Below, piece by piece: positions 34,702-43,040 of a stretch of DNA of 64,000 bases (position 1 is the first letter of the stretch; each line of letters opens with the position of its first letter). The stretch is from JAJRXR01 sp041402005 (lineage in GTDB: Bacteria > Planctomycetota > Phycisphaerae > Phycisphaerales > UBA1924), in assembly GCA_041402005.1 (NCBI GenBank), contig JAWKTB010000005.1, positions 124,001 through 188,000 on the forward strand, in the 5' to 3' direction. A program made the position numbers and the translations under genes. The notes under the pieces are model-generated. The model saw nothing but the letters and a program-made list of their open reading frames with translations. It ran no database searches and had not been told where the DNA came from.

Positions 34702-35485
34702 CCGCGTCCGGATCAGCGCCGACAGCGTGCGCCAAGTCAGCCGCGATGGGGTCGAGCTGCTCGGCCTCCAGGAGTGGACGCACGTCGTGCTCGACGAGGC
34801 CGAGCAGCTCCCGCCTGATCACCTCAAGCGGGCCCGCTTTCTTGCGCACGCTGCGGTCGCCATCGAGACGGTCACGCCCCACGATGAGCTCGACGCTGGC
34901 CTGATGCTCCTACTCTGCACGGACGCGATCGAGGCGCTGCCGTATGCCGAACGCCCAGAAGAGGTGGCAAGAATACTCCATGCCGTCGCCCTTCCTCGGA
35001 TCGAGCGAGGCGCCGCCCCAGACGAGTTTGATGCCGCGACGAGAATTCTGGGCCCCGTTCCTCCTAAATCAAAGCACACACGCGCCTTGATCCAGCGCAC
35101 AAACACAAGCCGCTTTCAATTTTCGATCCCAATGCGCACGCGACAGGTGCGAGTACGCATGCGGCGCTCGAGCGAGCTCCATCACGACGAACGGGACAGG
35201 CGGGTGGGCGTCCCGAGCGGGGTCCAGAACACCGACTGCGACCAGAGGCCCGCCGGCGGACCCACCCAGGTGGTGACTTGGGCGCTCGCCGCCGTCCCGC
35301 ACGCGCCGCCACTCTCCCGATGCTCCTGTCATGTGGCATGGCGTGTTCCTTCGTTGTGTGCCGGCCAGGGCCGGCCGCCCCTGTCCAGGCCCGTCGCCGG
35401 GCCTCGAGGGGCACAAACGCAGAAACCCGCAAGCCTCCATCACGACCTGCCCGGGCACGCCACAGGGAGGGCACGCCGAGTTTGA
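34688..35485 (+). CDS. Possible coding remnant, unrecognised
   Basis: An open frame on the plus strand from a GTG at 34688 runs to 35485. Only the first 120 or so codons (to about 35040) look coding: GC-rich third positions and an amphipathic helical sequence such as DGVELLGLQEWTHVVLDEAE and MLLLCTDAIEALPY. After 35050 the sequence becomes AT-richer and loses that bias. It overlaps the start of the minus-strand dockerin protein by 14 bp, head to head, an unlikely natural arrangement, and the antisense frame is open as well. It may be a fragment of a gene cut by a rearrangement. No family is recognised. Confidence 0.25.
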   Translation: MRASIRVRISADSVRQVSRDGVELLGLQEWTHVVLDEAEQLPPDHLKRARFLAHAAVAIETVTPHDELDAGLMLLLCTDAIEALPYAERPEEVARILHAVALPRIERGAAPDEFDAATRILGPVPPKSKHTRALIQRTNTSRFQFSIPMRTRQVRVRMRRSSELHHDERDRRVGVPSGVQNTDCDQRPAGGPTQVVTWALAAVPHAPPLSRCSCHVAWRVPSLCAGQGRPPLSRPVAGPRGAQTQKPASLHHDLPGHATGRARRV

Positions 35486-35656
35486 ACCCTCACCCGCTCC
35501 CGATTCGCAGGGGGTGGGAGGGCCTCGGGCCGCGTGTACCCCTGCTGGTGTTTTGTTCAGCGGAGGACGGGAGTCACGTCCCCCGTACCCGCCACAGCCA
35601 GACTCAGGACACTTGGAGATATCCGCCAGGACGGGCGCCAGACCCCTCACGCCGCG
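35041..35656. other. Spacer without convincing genes
   Basis: About 600 bp between the possible coding remnant and the GH16 stop. Open frames on both strands are Arg/Pro/Ser-rich shadows. An AT-richer patch around 35050-35120 stands out in this GC-rich region. No terminator, repeat or RNA gene was seen. Confidence 0.4.
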
Positions 35657-37120
35657 CTACGGACACCCGCCCCCGAATGCCGTCAGGAAGGCGATCACGT
35701 CGGAGAAGTCGAGCACGCCCAGCGGCGGGGCGAGATCCGCCGACGCCTCCGTGGCGCCGAACGCGGTGAGGAAGGCGATGACGTCGGAGAAGTCGAGCGT
35801 GCCGAAGGGAGGCGCCACGTCGGCGATGTTGCAGCCGGCGTTCTCCTGCTCGAGTTCGATCCAGTTGATGTTGAACTCGGCGATGGCGCCGCCCACGTTC
35901 ACGAGGCGGAACACCTGCTCCCCAGCCTCGAGTTCGACCTGCGTCTCGACGGTCGTCCAGCTCTGCCACCCCCCTGTGTTCAGGAAGACCATCGGCCCAC
36001 TGACCTGGACGCCGTCGGACTCGAGCATCAATGCTCCACCTGTATTTTGTGATGCAACTCGCGCGCGAAGGGTGTATGTCCCGCTCTGGGCGACGTCCAC
36101 AGTGTATTCCGTCCACTCACCGGCACACAGCCACCCGAGATTGAACCCGCCCTCGCTGCACGCCTCGATGTCCACGTCCGAGTCCGGGCGGTAGACGCCG
36201 CCGTTGTTGTCCGGGTCACAGTCGTGGAACGCCTCATCCGGGTACCCGATGTCGAAGTCCTCGGCCTCGATCCGTCCCGGGACCGCGTGTGGCGCGCCGG
36301 GGAACGGGCTCTGCGCGAGACGGTATACCCGCACCCAATCGACCACCATCTCCTGCGGAAACGTCGTCGAGCCGTCCGGGTTGCCCGGCCAGTTCCCGCC
36401 GACCGCGACGTTGAGCAGGATGTGGAAGGGGTTGTCGAACGGCGCCCTCGGGTTGCCCGGCGCCGACGAACTGTTCCACGCCGACCGCGACAGCGTACGG
36501 TAGACGTTTCCGTCCACCGACCATCGGACCGTGTTCGGTTCCCACTCCACCGCGTACACGTGGAACGCCTGCGAGAAGTCCATGCCGCCCATGTTCCCGC
36601 CGGCGCTCTGGTTGTTGGGCCAGGCGTCGCCGAAGTGCAGCGTCCCGTACACCGTCGTCATCTGATTGATCGACTCCATGATGTCGATCTCGCCGCTGGA
36701 CGCCCATCCGCCGTACGGCGAGTCGGTCGGCAGCATCCAGAACGCCGGCCAGATCCCCTGCCCTTTGGGCAGGTCCATCCGCGCTTCCACCCGTCCGTAC
36801 GTGAAGTCGAGGTTCCCCCGCGTCCGGATCCGGGCGGACGTGAAGTTCGCGCCCCCGAAGTGGTTGTCGTTCGCGACGATGTGCAACATCCCGTCCTGGA
36901 TGAAGATGTTTGCCGCCTGGTTCGTGTAGTACTCCAGCTCGTTGTTGCCCCAGCCGGGCAGGCCATCGCCCGCGCCCGTTCCGATCTGGTACTCCCAGAC
37001 GGACGTGTCGAGCGCCGGGCCATCGAACTCGTCGGCCCAGTACAGGTCCAGTTGAGCGGGCGCCGCAGCAACGAGGCACGCGAGTGGGGCGATGACGACG
37101 GTATCTCGGAGACGATGCAT
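35657..37120 (-). CDS. Secreted GH16 laminarinase-like beta-glucanase with CBM6 and dockerin tail
   Basis: This 487-aa protein starts at the ATG at 37120, with GAGGTG upstream and a Sec signal peptide ending near APAQ. The GH16 domain (about 25-270) has WGNNELEYYTNQAAN, RVEARMDLPKGQGIWPAFWM and GEIDIMES at 143-150, with nucleophile Glu144 and acid/base Glu149, the E-x-D-x-x-E pattern of endo-beta-1,3(4)-glucanases. A CBM6-like beta-sandwich follows (about 280-405; IEAEDFD, GEWTEYTVDVAQSGTYTLRA), then the GC-type dockerin tail (35660-35833). It would cut laminarin or lichenan outside the cell. It follows the clan GH-A gene by 7 bp, and both are likely controlled from the promoter region at 38.43-38.68 kb. 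Confidence 0.95.
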   Translation of the reverse strand: MHRLRDTVVIAPLACLVAAAPAQLDLYWADEFDGPALDTSVWEYQIGTGAGDGLPGWGNNELEYYTNQAANIFIQDGMLHIVANDNHFGGANFTSARIRTRGNLDFTYGRVEARMDLPKGQGIWPAFWMLPTDSPYGGWASSGEIDIMESINQMTTVYGTLHFGDAWPNNQSAGGNMGGMDFSQAFHVYAVEWEPNTVRWSVDGNVYRTLSRSAWNSSSAPGNPRAPFDNPFHILLNVAVGGNWPGNPDGSTTFPQEMVVDWVRVYRLAQSPFPGAPHAVPGRIEAEDFDIGYPDEAFHDCDPDNNGGVYRPDSDVDIEACSEGGFNLGWLCAGEWTEYTVDVAQSGTYTLRARVASQNTGGALMLESDGVQVSGPMVFLNTGGWQSWTTVETQVELEAGEQVFRLVNVGGAIAEFNINWIELEQENAGCNIADVAPPFGTLDFSDVIAFLTAFGATEASADLAPPLGVLDFSDVIAFLTAFGGGCP

Positions 37121-37127
37121 GTTCACC

Positions 37128-38432
37128 TCACGGCTTGGAGCCGGATTCTTCGCCCTCGCTGTCCTCGACGAGGAACGGCAAGTTCGATGTCCCTGCACCT
37201 CCCTCGCCGTCGAACGCGTACACGAACAGGCGGTATGCCCCCGGCCGCGCCGGCGCTTCGATCACCGCCTGATTCCCCGAACTGGACACGACAAGCCCCG
37301 GGACCTCCGGGGGCGCCTGCTCCGAATCCCCACCCTGGCGCCGATCGGACGATTCGGCCACGACGCGCCACAGGATCGAGAGCGCATCGCCGTCCGGGTC
37401 CTTCACCTCGACCGTCGCGCTCAGCTGCGAGCCCGGCGTAACGGTACTGGGCCCTCGGATCACGCCGACGAGCGGCGCCGAGTTTGCTGGCTCGCTCCCC
37501 GTCCACATCCGCTGCATGACGTCCACCGTGGGCAACGCCTCGCCACTCGGCAGGAACATCCCGAACCAGGTCGCCGTCGTCTCCTGCTTCTGCCCCCACA
37601 AGAAGACGTACGACCCGAGACACCGGCCCCCAAGCTCCGCCTCAACCGCAGCCTTGTATGTCCGCTCATACATCGCGGCTTTCTCGACGCTGGTCGGCTC
37701 GATTGGAGCCCCCCAGGGCGTCTTCGGACCCTCCCAGTGACCCCTCGGTCCGAACTCCGTCATCACGTACGCCCCGTCGTACCCCTGCTCGTTCAGACGC
37801 TCGGGGATCGAGGCGCCACCGCCGTACGCATTGATCCCGAGCAGATCGATGCTCGGACACAGCTCTCGGACCCGCTTTGCCTTGCCGTCCCCGATCTCAG
37901 CGATGACCGCCATCGTCGGGTGGTTGGGGTCGAGCGACTTGATGAGCGCCGCGGCATCTTCGACGGCGACCATCGCCTTCCCGAGATCGCCGCCAAGTTC
38001 GACCTCGTTGCCCACGCCCCACATCAAGACAGCAGGATGGTCCCTGTATGCCTCGACCACACGCTTGACCATCGCGAGTTGCTGCGCACGAGACGCGGGG
38101 TCCGAGTAGTCGAAACCATGGCGCTCGTGCTCGAGCCATATCCCGACGGTGACCGTCAGCCCCAGCTTGTCGGCCCGGTCGAGCAGACCGCCGATGTTGT
38201 CGGCGCTCCATGTGCGGATCGAGTTCCCGCCCGCCGCGACGAGGCGTTCGAGTTGGCTCTGCCCTCCGGCGCCGCGGATGACGTACGCCTCTCCCCCACG
38301 CATCAGGCGCCAGCCATCACCGTCGCGCTCCAGGCGCACCGGGATCGCCCCGTCATGCTCGGGCGGCGCGTGCCCAGCGCCGAACATCACGGACGCGAGC
38401 AGGACGAGCAGGGCGACGAGAAGGTGATCCAT
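37128..38432 (-). CDS. Secreted clan GH-A glycoside hydrolase (GH2/GH5-like TIM barrel)
   Basis: This 434-aa protein starts MDHLLVALLVLLASVMFGAG, a signal peptide. The catalytic TIM barrel (about 40-330) has VLMWGVGNEVE with acid/base Glu143 and YVMTEFGPRG with nucleophile Glu226, the spacing of GH2, GH5 and related clan A enzymes. The C-terminal 100 residues form an Ig-like beta-sandwich (VEVKDPDGDALSILWRVVAE). It lies 7 bp upstream of the GH16 gene in the same operon, so a beta-1,3-glucanase or beta-glucosidase role on laminarin is plausible. The exact family is not resolved; GH158-like or GH2-like enzymes are both possible. No dockerin tail is present. Confidence 0.85.
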   Translation of the reverse strand: MDHLLVALLVLLASVMFGAGHAPPEHDGAIPVRLERDGDGWRLMRGGEAYVIRGAGGQSQLERLVAAGGNSIRTWSADNIGGLLDRADKLGLTVTVGIWLEHERHGFDYSDPASRAQQLAMVKRVVEAYRDHPAVLMWGVGNEVELGGDLGKAMVAVEDAAALIKSLDPNHPTMAVIAEIGDGKAKRVRELCPSIDLLGINAYGGGASIPERLNEQGYDGAYVMTEFGPRGHWEGPKTPWGAPIEPTSVEKAAMYERTYKAAVEAELGGRCLGSYVFLWGQKQETTATWFGMFLPSGEALPTVDVMQRMWTGSEPANSAPLVGVIRGPSTVTPGSQLSATVEVKDPDGDALSILWRVVAESSDRRQGGDSEQAPPEVPGLVVSSSGNQAVIEAPARPGAYRLFVYAFDGEGGAGTSNLPFLVEDSEGEESGSKP

Positions 38433-38499
38433 GGGTCGGACCCCGCGGTGTGGTGAGGCCAGATCGTAACAGTTCCGCCATTTCGTGCGAAGCCTCGTG

Positions 38500-38515
38500 C
38501 TTGCGATATCGCGAG
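38500..38515. promoter_or_regulatory. Candidate operator palindrome between divergent genes
   Basis: CTTGCGATATCGCGAG is a 16-bp palindrome with a single symmetric mismatch pair (14 of 16). It lies 68 bp upstream of the GH-A/GH16 operon start and 162 bp upstream of the prepilin gene. The nearby LacI-type regulator at 39702 is the natural candidate to bind it, but the link is not proven. Confidence 0.45.
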
Positions 38516-38677
38516 TGAATGTACGGGGTATGGAAGGGAAAAATGCCCGTGGGACCGAGAAAGCACAGGCCTATCGCGGCCAGCCACCCTCGGAAACCGG
38601 CTTGCGAGTCAGCCCCGATTCTGGGAGACTGCTGAAACAGTTCCGGTTCTTCGCCCGGCTCAACGCAAGGGGAAGGC

Positions 38678-39664
38678 ATGGCACGACGCGACGCGTTCAC
38701 CCTGATCGAGCTCCTGGTCGTCATCGCGATCATCGCGCTGCTCATCGGGATCCTCCTGCCGGCGCTCGGCGCCGCCAGGGAATCGGCCCGCGACACGCTG
38801 TGCCGCTCCAACATGCGCCAGCTCACGCTCGCCTGCGTGACCTACTCGACGGACTTCAAGGACGAGTTCCCTCCAATCCTGGCCAGGGGGGGCTTCGTGA
38901 TCGATCCCGAGAACGGCAAGCGGAACATGCTCTGGTACGATGTCAATCGGATCGGCAAGTACCTCCCACAGCAGGATTACAGCAACCTCGCCGCGAACAA
39001 TGTCGAGAACCCCACCGTGGGCGGAGGCGTGGTCGTCTGCCCAAATCACCCCCGAGGGGGACGCTCGTACACGATGAACTACTGGGCTTCCAGCGCCGGA
39101 GAGCTTCAGTTGGACTGGGCGCACGGCACGATCATCCCGTTCCGCCCAGGAGAGGAGCCGGGGAACGCCGCGACCTACCGAAACGGACGCGCGTTCGATA
39201 ACGCTGTCGACGAAGCGTACCGCATGATCCTGTTCAGCGAAACGTGGGGAACGTGGCTCGGCCAGATCGCTTCGCTTGGTACAGGCGACCAGAACTACTT
39301 CACGACAGGGAGCATTGGCTCGAACTATCTTCCTGGCCGACGCTTCGGGGCCGGCGATGGTGTTCCCTCCACGTACTGGATGAGCGGGAACAACGGCAAC
39401 TGGACCAACTCCAATCGCCCGCCGGAGTTTGAGTCGGCGGGCACACCGACCTCTTACCTGGCGTACTACCGCCATAAACGCCGACTCAAGGACACCTTCG
39501 ACCTGAAGGGCAACGCGATCACAGGCTTTGTCGATGGTCATGTCGACGCACTGAACGCCGAGTCTCTCTTCGACGAGACGACCGAGCAGAGCACCTACGA
39601 GGCGCTCTGGTCCCCGCTCGACCGCAAGCAGGAGCGAGACTTGGATCCAAACAACGGCGGGTGA
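38678..39664 (+). CDS. Prepilin-like protein (planctomycete pseudopilin)
   Basis: This 328-aa protein starts MARRDAFTLIELLVVIAIIA, a class-III prepilin signal with a very short leader, cleavage before F and Glu at +5. The body has the CRSNMRQLTLACVTYSTDFK helix and a C-terminal region with YRHKRRLKDTF and NAITGFVDGHVDAL, close to the H-x9-DG-type signature of planctomycete pseudopilins. GAAGGCATG gives a modest ribosome-binding site. It sits between the divergent GH-A/GH16 operon and the LacI regulator, the second case in this window of a prepilin embedded in a glycan locus. Function is probably structural, in a pseudopilus that may help secretion or capture. Confidence 0.93.
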   Translation: MARRDAFTLIELLVVIAIIALLIGILLPALGAARESARDTLCRSNMRQLTLACVTYSTDFKDEFPPILARGGFVIDPENGKRNMLWYDVNRIGKYLPQQDYSNLAANNVENPTVGGGVVVCPNHPRGGRSYTMNYWASSAGELQLDWAHGTIIPFRPGEEPGNAATYRNGRAFDNAVDEAYRMILFSETWGTWLGQIASLGTGDQNYFTTGSIGSNYLPGRRFGAGDGVPSTYWMSGNNGNWTNSNRPPEFESAGTPTSYLAYYRHKRRLKDTFDLKGNAITGFVDGHVDALNAESLFDETTEQSTYEALWSPLDRKQERDLDPNNGG

Positions 39665-39682
39665 GCCAGAAACGCTCACCCG
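39658..39682 (+). terminator. Stem-loop spanning the prepilin stop codon
   Basis: A perfect 9-bp stem (CGGGTGAGC / GCTCACCCG) with a 7-nt loop starts just before the TGA of the prepilin gene and ends 19 nt before the LacI start. There is no T-tract, so it may be a weak terminator, a stability element or a translational control hairpin. Confidence 0.4.
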
Positions 39683-39701
39683 CGGGAAGGGGCCTCACGC
39701 A

Positions 39702-40751
39702 GTGTCTTCGGTACGCGTCATCGCCAACACCCTCGGCGTCTCCGTCGCGACCGTCTCGCGCGCGCTCAACAACCACCCCGACGTCAGCGCCGCCACACGC
39801 AAGAAGGTCCTCGAGGCCGCCCGCTCCTCTGGCTACTCGCCGGCCGTCGGCAAGCGTCCTACCAACGTCATTGGCCTCGTCTACCCCTCGGGTCCCATCC
39901 AGGCCGGCTACGGCGACTTCGACTCACTCATGCTCACGGGGGTGATCCACGGCGCCAATGAGAGTCACTACGACGTCACCATCATCAACCTCGAGCGCGA
40001 CAAGGACGAGTTCGAAAGCTACACCCAGTTCTTCCTCCGAAAGGGCGTCCGGGGCGTCGTCATCCGGGCGCTCGAGGCGACCGCCCAGCTGGCCAGCGAC
40101 ATCGCCGAGGAGGGCTTCCCCTCGATCCTCGTCGCCGACCGCGCCGAGGACGAGTCCGTCAACTTCATCGACAGCGAATCCCGCTCCACCAGCCGAGAGG
40201 CCGTCGAGCACCTCCTGGGCCTCGGGCACAAGCGCATCGCCCTCGCCATCCACAACGTCCTCGACTCCGACCACCAGGACCGCGAGAGCGCGTACGCGGA
40301 GGCCCTCGAGGCGGCCGGCATCCAACGCGACCCCGACCTCACGGTCCGCGCCCCCGCGTGCCCCGAGGGTGGCGCTCTCATGCTCAACCACCTGCTCGAG
40401 CTGCCCGACCCGCCCACGGCGATCTACTTCACCAACCCGCTCTCCACCGTCGGCGCTCTCCACAGGTGCCTCCAGCTCGGCATCCGCCTCCCCAAGGACC
40501 TCTCCATCGTCGGCTTCGACGACGGCGACGTCCGACTGCGCACCTTCCCGAAGTTCACCGCCATCTGCCAGGAGGCCCAGGGTCTGGGTCTGGAAGCCGC
40601 CCGCTGGCTGACGCGGTCCCTCTCCGGGCGGGCACACCCGGTCTGTCGGGAGCTCTTGAAGACGACGCTCAGCATCCACGAGACCACGGGCCTCTGCCCG
40701 ATCACCGCCGTCAGGCTCACGGAGAACCAGCAACTCGTCCGCCAGGTGTGA
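39702..40751 (+). CDS. LacI-family transcriptional regulator
   Basis: This 349-aa protein uses a GTG start at 39702. The HTH comes at once (SVRVIANTLGVSVATVSRAL, about residues 3-22), as is usual for the family, followed by the hinge and a periplasmic-binding-like effector domain (about 60-340) with VIGLVYPSG, LLGLGHKRIALAIH and IVGFDDGDVRL. It should respond to a sugar released from the glycan attacked by nearby GH16, GH-A and GH1 enzymes. Candidate operators are the palindromes at 38500-38515 and 47373-47392. It shares only the fold with the regulator at 6227. It lies 37 bp after the prepilin gene. Confidence 0.93.
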   Translation: MSSVRVIANTLGVSVATVSRALNNHPDVSAATRKKVLEAARSSGYSPAVGKRPTNVIGLVYPSGPIQAGYGDFDSLMLTGVIHGANESHYDVTIINLERDKDEFESYTQFFLRKGVRGVVIRALEATAQLASDIAEEGFPSILVADRAEDESVNFIDSESRSTSREAVEHLLGLGHKRIALAIHNVLDSDHQDRESAYAEALEAAGIQRDPDLTVRAPACPEGGALMLNHLLELPDPPTAIYFTNPLSTVGALHRCLQLGIRLPKDLSIVGFDDGDVRLRTFPKFTAICQEAQGLGLEAARWLTRSLSGRAHPVCRELLKTTLSIHETTGLCPITAVRLTENQQLVRQV

Positions 40752-40764
40752 CGAGTTTTCCAAG

Positions 40765-40788
40765 TCGCCCGCTGGGGATGGCGGGCGA
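40765..40788 (+). terminator. GC-rich hairpin downstream of lacI-type gene
   Basis: TCGCCCGC and GCGGGCGA form an 8-bp stem with an 8-nt loop, 13 bp after the regulator stop. No T-run follows. It could end the regulator transcript or lower read-through into the PEP-CTERM gene. Confidence 0.4.
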
Positions 40789-40879
40789 GTCGAGAACGGA
40801 CCGAGGCGCCGCTGGGAACGCGGGCCGAGGCAAGTGAACCCGGGGGCCAGGAGAGCCCCGCAGACATGAGAGAGATCCC

Positions 40880-41524
40880 ATGCGTGTGCAAACCGTCCTG
40901 ATCACGACGGCCGTCGGGGTGGCGAGTTCCGCCGCCCTCGCCGGTCCCGTCAACCTGCTGTCCAATGCCGGCTTCGAGAGCCAGGTCAACTTCGACGGCA
41001 ACAACGTCGGGAACTGGGCAGCCTTCTTCGGCGGCGCCGATTTCCAGATGTCCGAATCCATCGTCCCCGTTGACCCGCCCGTCGATGGGCTCCAGGTCCT
41101 CCAGACCGGCACCTTCAACACACCCAACACCTTCGTCGGCGTCGTCCAGAGCGTCTCGATCCAAGAGGGCATGGAGTACGAGTTCTCCCTGTTCGCCCGC
41201 GAGATCGTGCAGAACGGCATCTTCGCCGAGTTCCGCATCGAGTGGCTCGACTCGGGCGGCGTCTTCATCGGCGATCAGTTCGCGCTCAACATGTCCATCA
41301 CGGACGCCCTGGTCACGGACTGGACCCAGTTCTCCGTCTCCGGTCTCGCGCCCTCCGGCGCGGTGACCGCCAACGCGGTCTTCGCGGTCCAGACCTTCGG
41401 CTCAGCCGACCCCTACGAAGGCTTCGTCCAGGTCGACGGGACCTCGTTCCACAAGGTCCCCGCGCCGGGAACGCTGGCGCTGCTCGCCGTCGGCGCCATC
41501 GCGGCCCCGCGCCGCCGGCGCTGA
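40880..41524 (+). CDS. Secreted jelly-roll protein with PEP-CTERM tail
   Basis: This 214-aa protein has a signal peptide (MRVQTVLITTAVGVASSAAL, cleavage near ALA) and a beta-sandwich beginning NLLSNAGFES, typical of CBM4/9-like or PEP-CTERM jelly-roll domains. The tail VPAPGTLALLAVGAIAAPRR is a clear PEP-CTERM sorting signal: P-A-P motif, hydrophobic helix, Arg cluster. It lies just upstream of the sugar ABC transporter and is followed by a strong terminator, so it is probably made in larger amounts than the transporter. A role in surface binding of the sugar polymer is likely but unproven. The dockerin-tailed protein at 44882 has a similar domain. Confidence 0.88.
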   Translation: MRVQTVLITTAVGVASSAALAGPVNLLSNAGFESQVNFDGNNVGNWAAFFGGADFQMSESIVPVDPPVDGLQVLQTGTFNTPNTFVGVVQSVSIQEGMEYEFSLFAREIVQNGIFAEFRIEWLDSGGVFIGDQFALNMSITDALVTDWTQFSVSGLAPSGAVTANAVFAVQTFGSADPYEGFVQVDGTSFHKVPAPGTLALLAVGAIAAPRRRR

Positions 41525-41575
41525 GTCCACCAACGGGCGCCCGCCCCTGGCACGCGCCCGCATCGAATACCCTGG

Positions 41576-41607
41576 GGCCGGGTCGGTCCGCGCCGACCCG
41601 GCCTTTT
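41576..41607 (+). terminator. Strong intrinsic terminator
   Basis: GGCCGGGTCGG and CCGACCCGGCC pair in an 11-bp stem with a 6-nt loop, followed directly by TTTT. This is the clearest Rho-independent terminator in the window. It lies between the PEP-CTERM gene and the binding-protein gene, only 30 bp before the latter's start. Confidence 0.85.
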
Positions 41608-41636
41608 CTCTCGACTCGCCGCGAGGAGCCCCGCTC

Positions 41637-43040
41637 ATGCGCGCGGTTCTGCACACGCTTCTTCGCAGCTTCTCCCTCGGCACGGGCGTCATCACCGTCC
41701 TCGCCCTCGCCTCCGCCTTGACCCTCCTCGCCCGGCCTGTCCGCACACGCCCCGGGCTGGACATGTGGATCTTCTCGCCCGAACACGAACAGCTCTACGC
41801 CCCGGTCATCGAGGCGCGCGAGCACACCGACGAGCCCGACGTCAACGTGAGCGTCATCGGCATCCCCGCCCTCCAGCGTCGGATGATGTCCGGGTTCTTC
41901 GCGGGACTTGCCACCTCCGACCTGATCGAGGTCGAACGTCAGATGGCCGGCCAGGCCTTCACGGGTCCGCTCGACAGCGTCGGCTTCCTCGATCTCACCG
42001 ACCGCCTGCGCGACGAGGGCCTCCTCGACAAGATCAATGCCCCCTCCTTCGGCCCCTGGACCTCGCGTGGGCGCATCTTCGGCCTGCCTCACGATGTCCA
42101 CCCCGTGCTGCTTGGCTATCGCGCCGACATCGTCGAGGCCGCTGGCATCGACGTCTCGACCATCGAGACCTGGGACGACTTCTACCGGGTCATGCGCCCT
42201 CTCATGACCGACGAGGACGGCGACGCCCAACCCGATCGCTACCCCTTCGCCCTCTGGGAGACCGACGGGGACCGCCTCGAGACACTCCTCTACCAGGCCG
42301 GGGGCAGCTTCTTCGACGAGAACGACCGACCCCGGATGGACACCGATCTCAATGCCCGCGTGCTCGCGGAGATGATCTCCTGGTGCGTCGGCCCGGACCG
42401 AGTCGCCGCCGACGTGCCCGACTTCACCGCCGCCGGCAACAAGCTCAAGCTCGACGGCTACGCGATCGCCTACCTCATGCCCGACTGGATGTGCAACATC
42501 TGGCGTCTCCAGCTCCCGCAACTCGCCGGCAAGGTCAAAGTCATGCCCCTGCCCGCCTGGGAGCCGGGCGGCAAGCGCACCAGCGTCTGGGGTGGCACCA
42601 TGATCGGCATCCCCAAGACCTCGGAGCGCGTCGAGGACGCCTGGAAGCTCGCCAAGGACCTCTACCTCTCCGAGGAGATCGCCCGCAAGCTCTACACCCT
42701 CAACGACATCGTGACGCCCATCAAGACCTACTGGGGCGATCCGATGTTCGACGAGCCCGACGAGTACTTCTCAGGCCAGGCCAAGGGACGGATGTACGTC
42801 GACATGGCGCCACTCATCCCACACCGGAGCTCGTCGCCTTACGCCAAACTCGCGCTCGACCGTTTCCGCGATGCGGCGGTCGCGCTCGCCGAGTGGGCCC
42901 GCGCCACGCACACCTACGAGCCCGAGGCGATGCTGTCCAAGTGTCACGAGGAGCTTGCTCGCGCCGAGGGCGCGGTCCGTCGCCAGATGGACCGCAACGT
43001 CTTCCTCGCCTCGGACGAGAGTGGGGGGGACGAGGAATGA
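41637..43040 (+). CDS. Sugar ABC transporter substrate-binding protein, membrane-tethered
   Basis: This 467-aa protein of the MalE/UgpB type binds an oligosaccharide outside the membrane and delivers it to the permeases that follow. The N-terminus has an uncleaved-looking hydrophobic segment (about 17-33, GVITVLALASALTLLA) without a lipobox Cys, so it is probably membrane-anchored. The rest follows the two-lobe fold: GLPHDVHPVLLGYRADIV, ETWDDFYRVMRPLMTDEDGD and SVWGGTMIGIPKTSERVEDA. GAGGAG lies upstream of the ATG. Its stop overlaps the first permease start. The substrate is probably a beta-glucan oligomer, judged from the GH16 and GH1 neighbours. Confidence 0.92.
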   Translation: MRAVLHTLLRSFSLGTGVITVLALASALTLLARPVRTRPGLDMWIFSPEHEQLYAPVIEAREHTDEPDVNVSVIGIPALQRRMMSGFFAGLATSDLIEVERQMAGQAFTGPLDSVGFLDLTDRLRDEGLLDKINAPSFGPWTSRGRIFGLPHDVHPVLLGYRADIVEAAGIDVSTIETWDDFYRVMRPLMTDEDGDAQPDRYPFALWETDGDRLETLLYQAGGSFFDENDRPRMDTDLNARVLAEMISWCVGPDRVAADVPDFTAAGNKLKLDGYAIAYLMPDWMCNIWRLQLPQLAGKVKVMPLPAWEPGGKRTSVWGGTMIGIPKTSERVEDAWKLAKDLYLSEEIARKLYTLNDIVTPIKTYWGDPMFDEPDEYFSGQAKGRMYVDMAPLIPHRSSSPYAKLALDRFRDAAVALAEWARATHTYEPEAMLSKCHEELARAEGAVRRQMDRNVFLASDESGGDEE

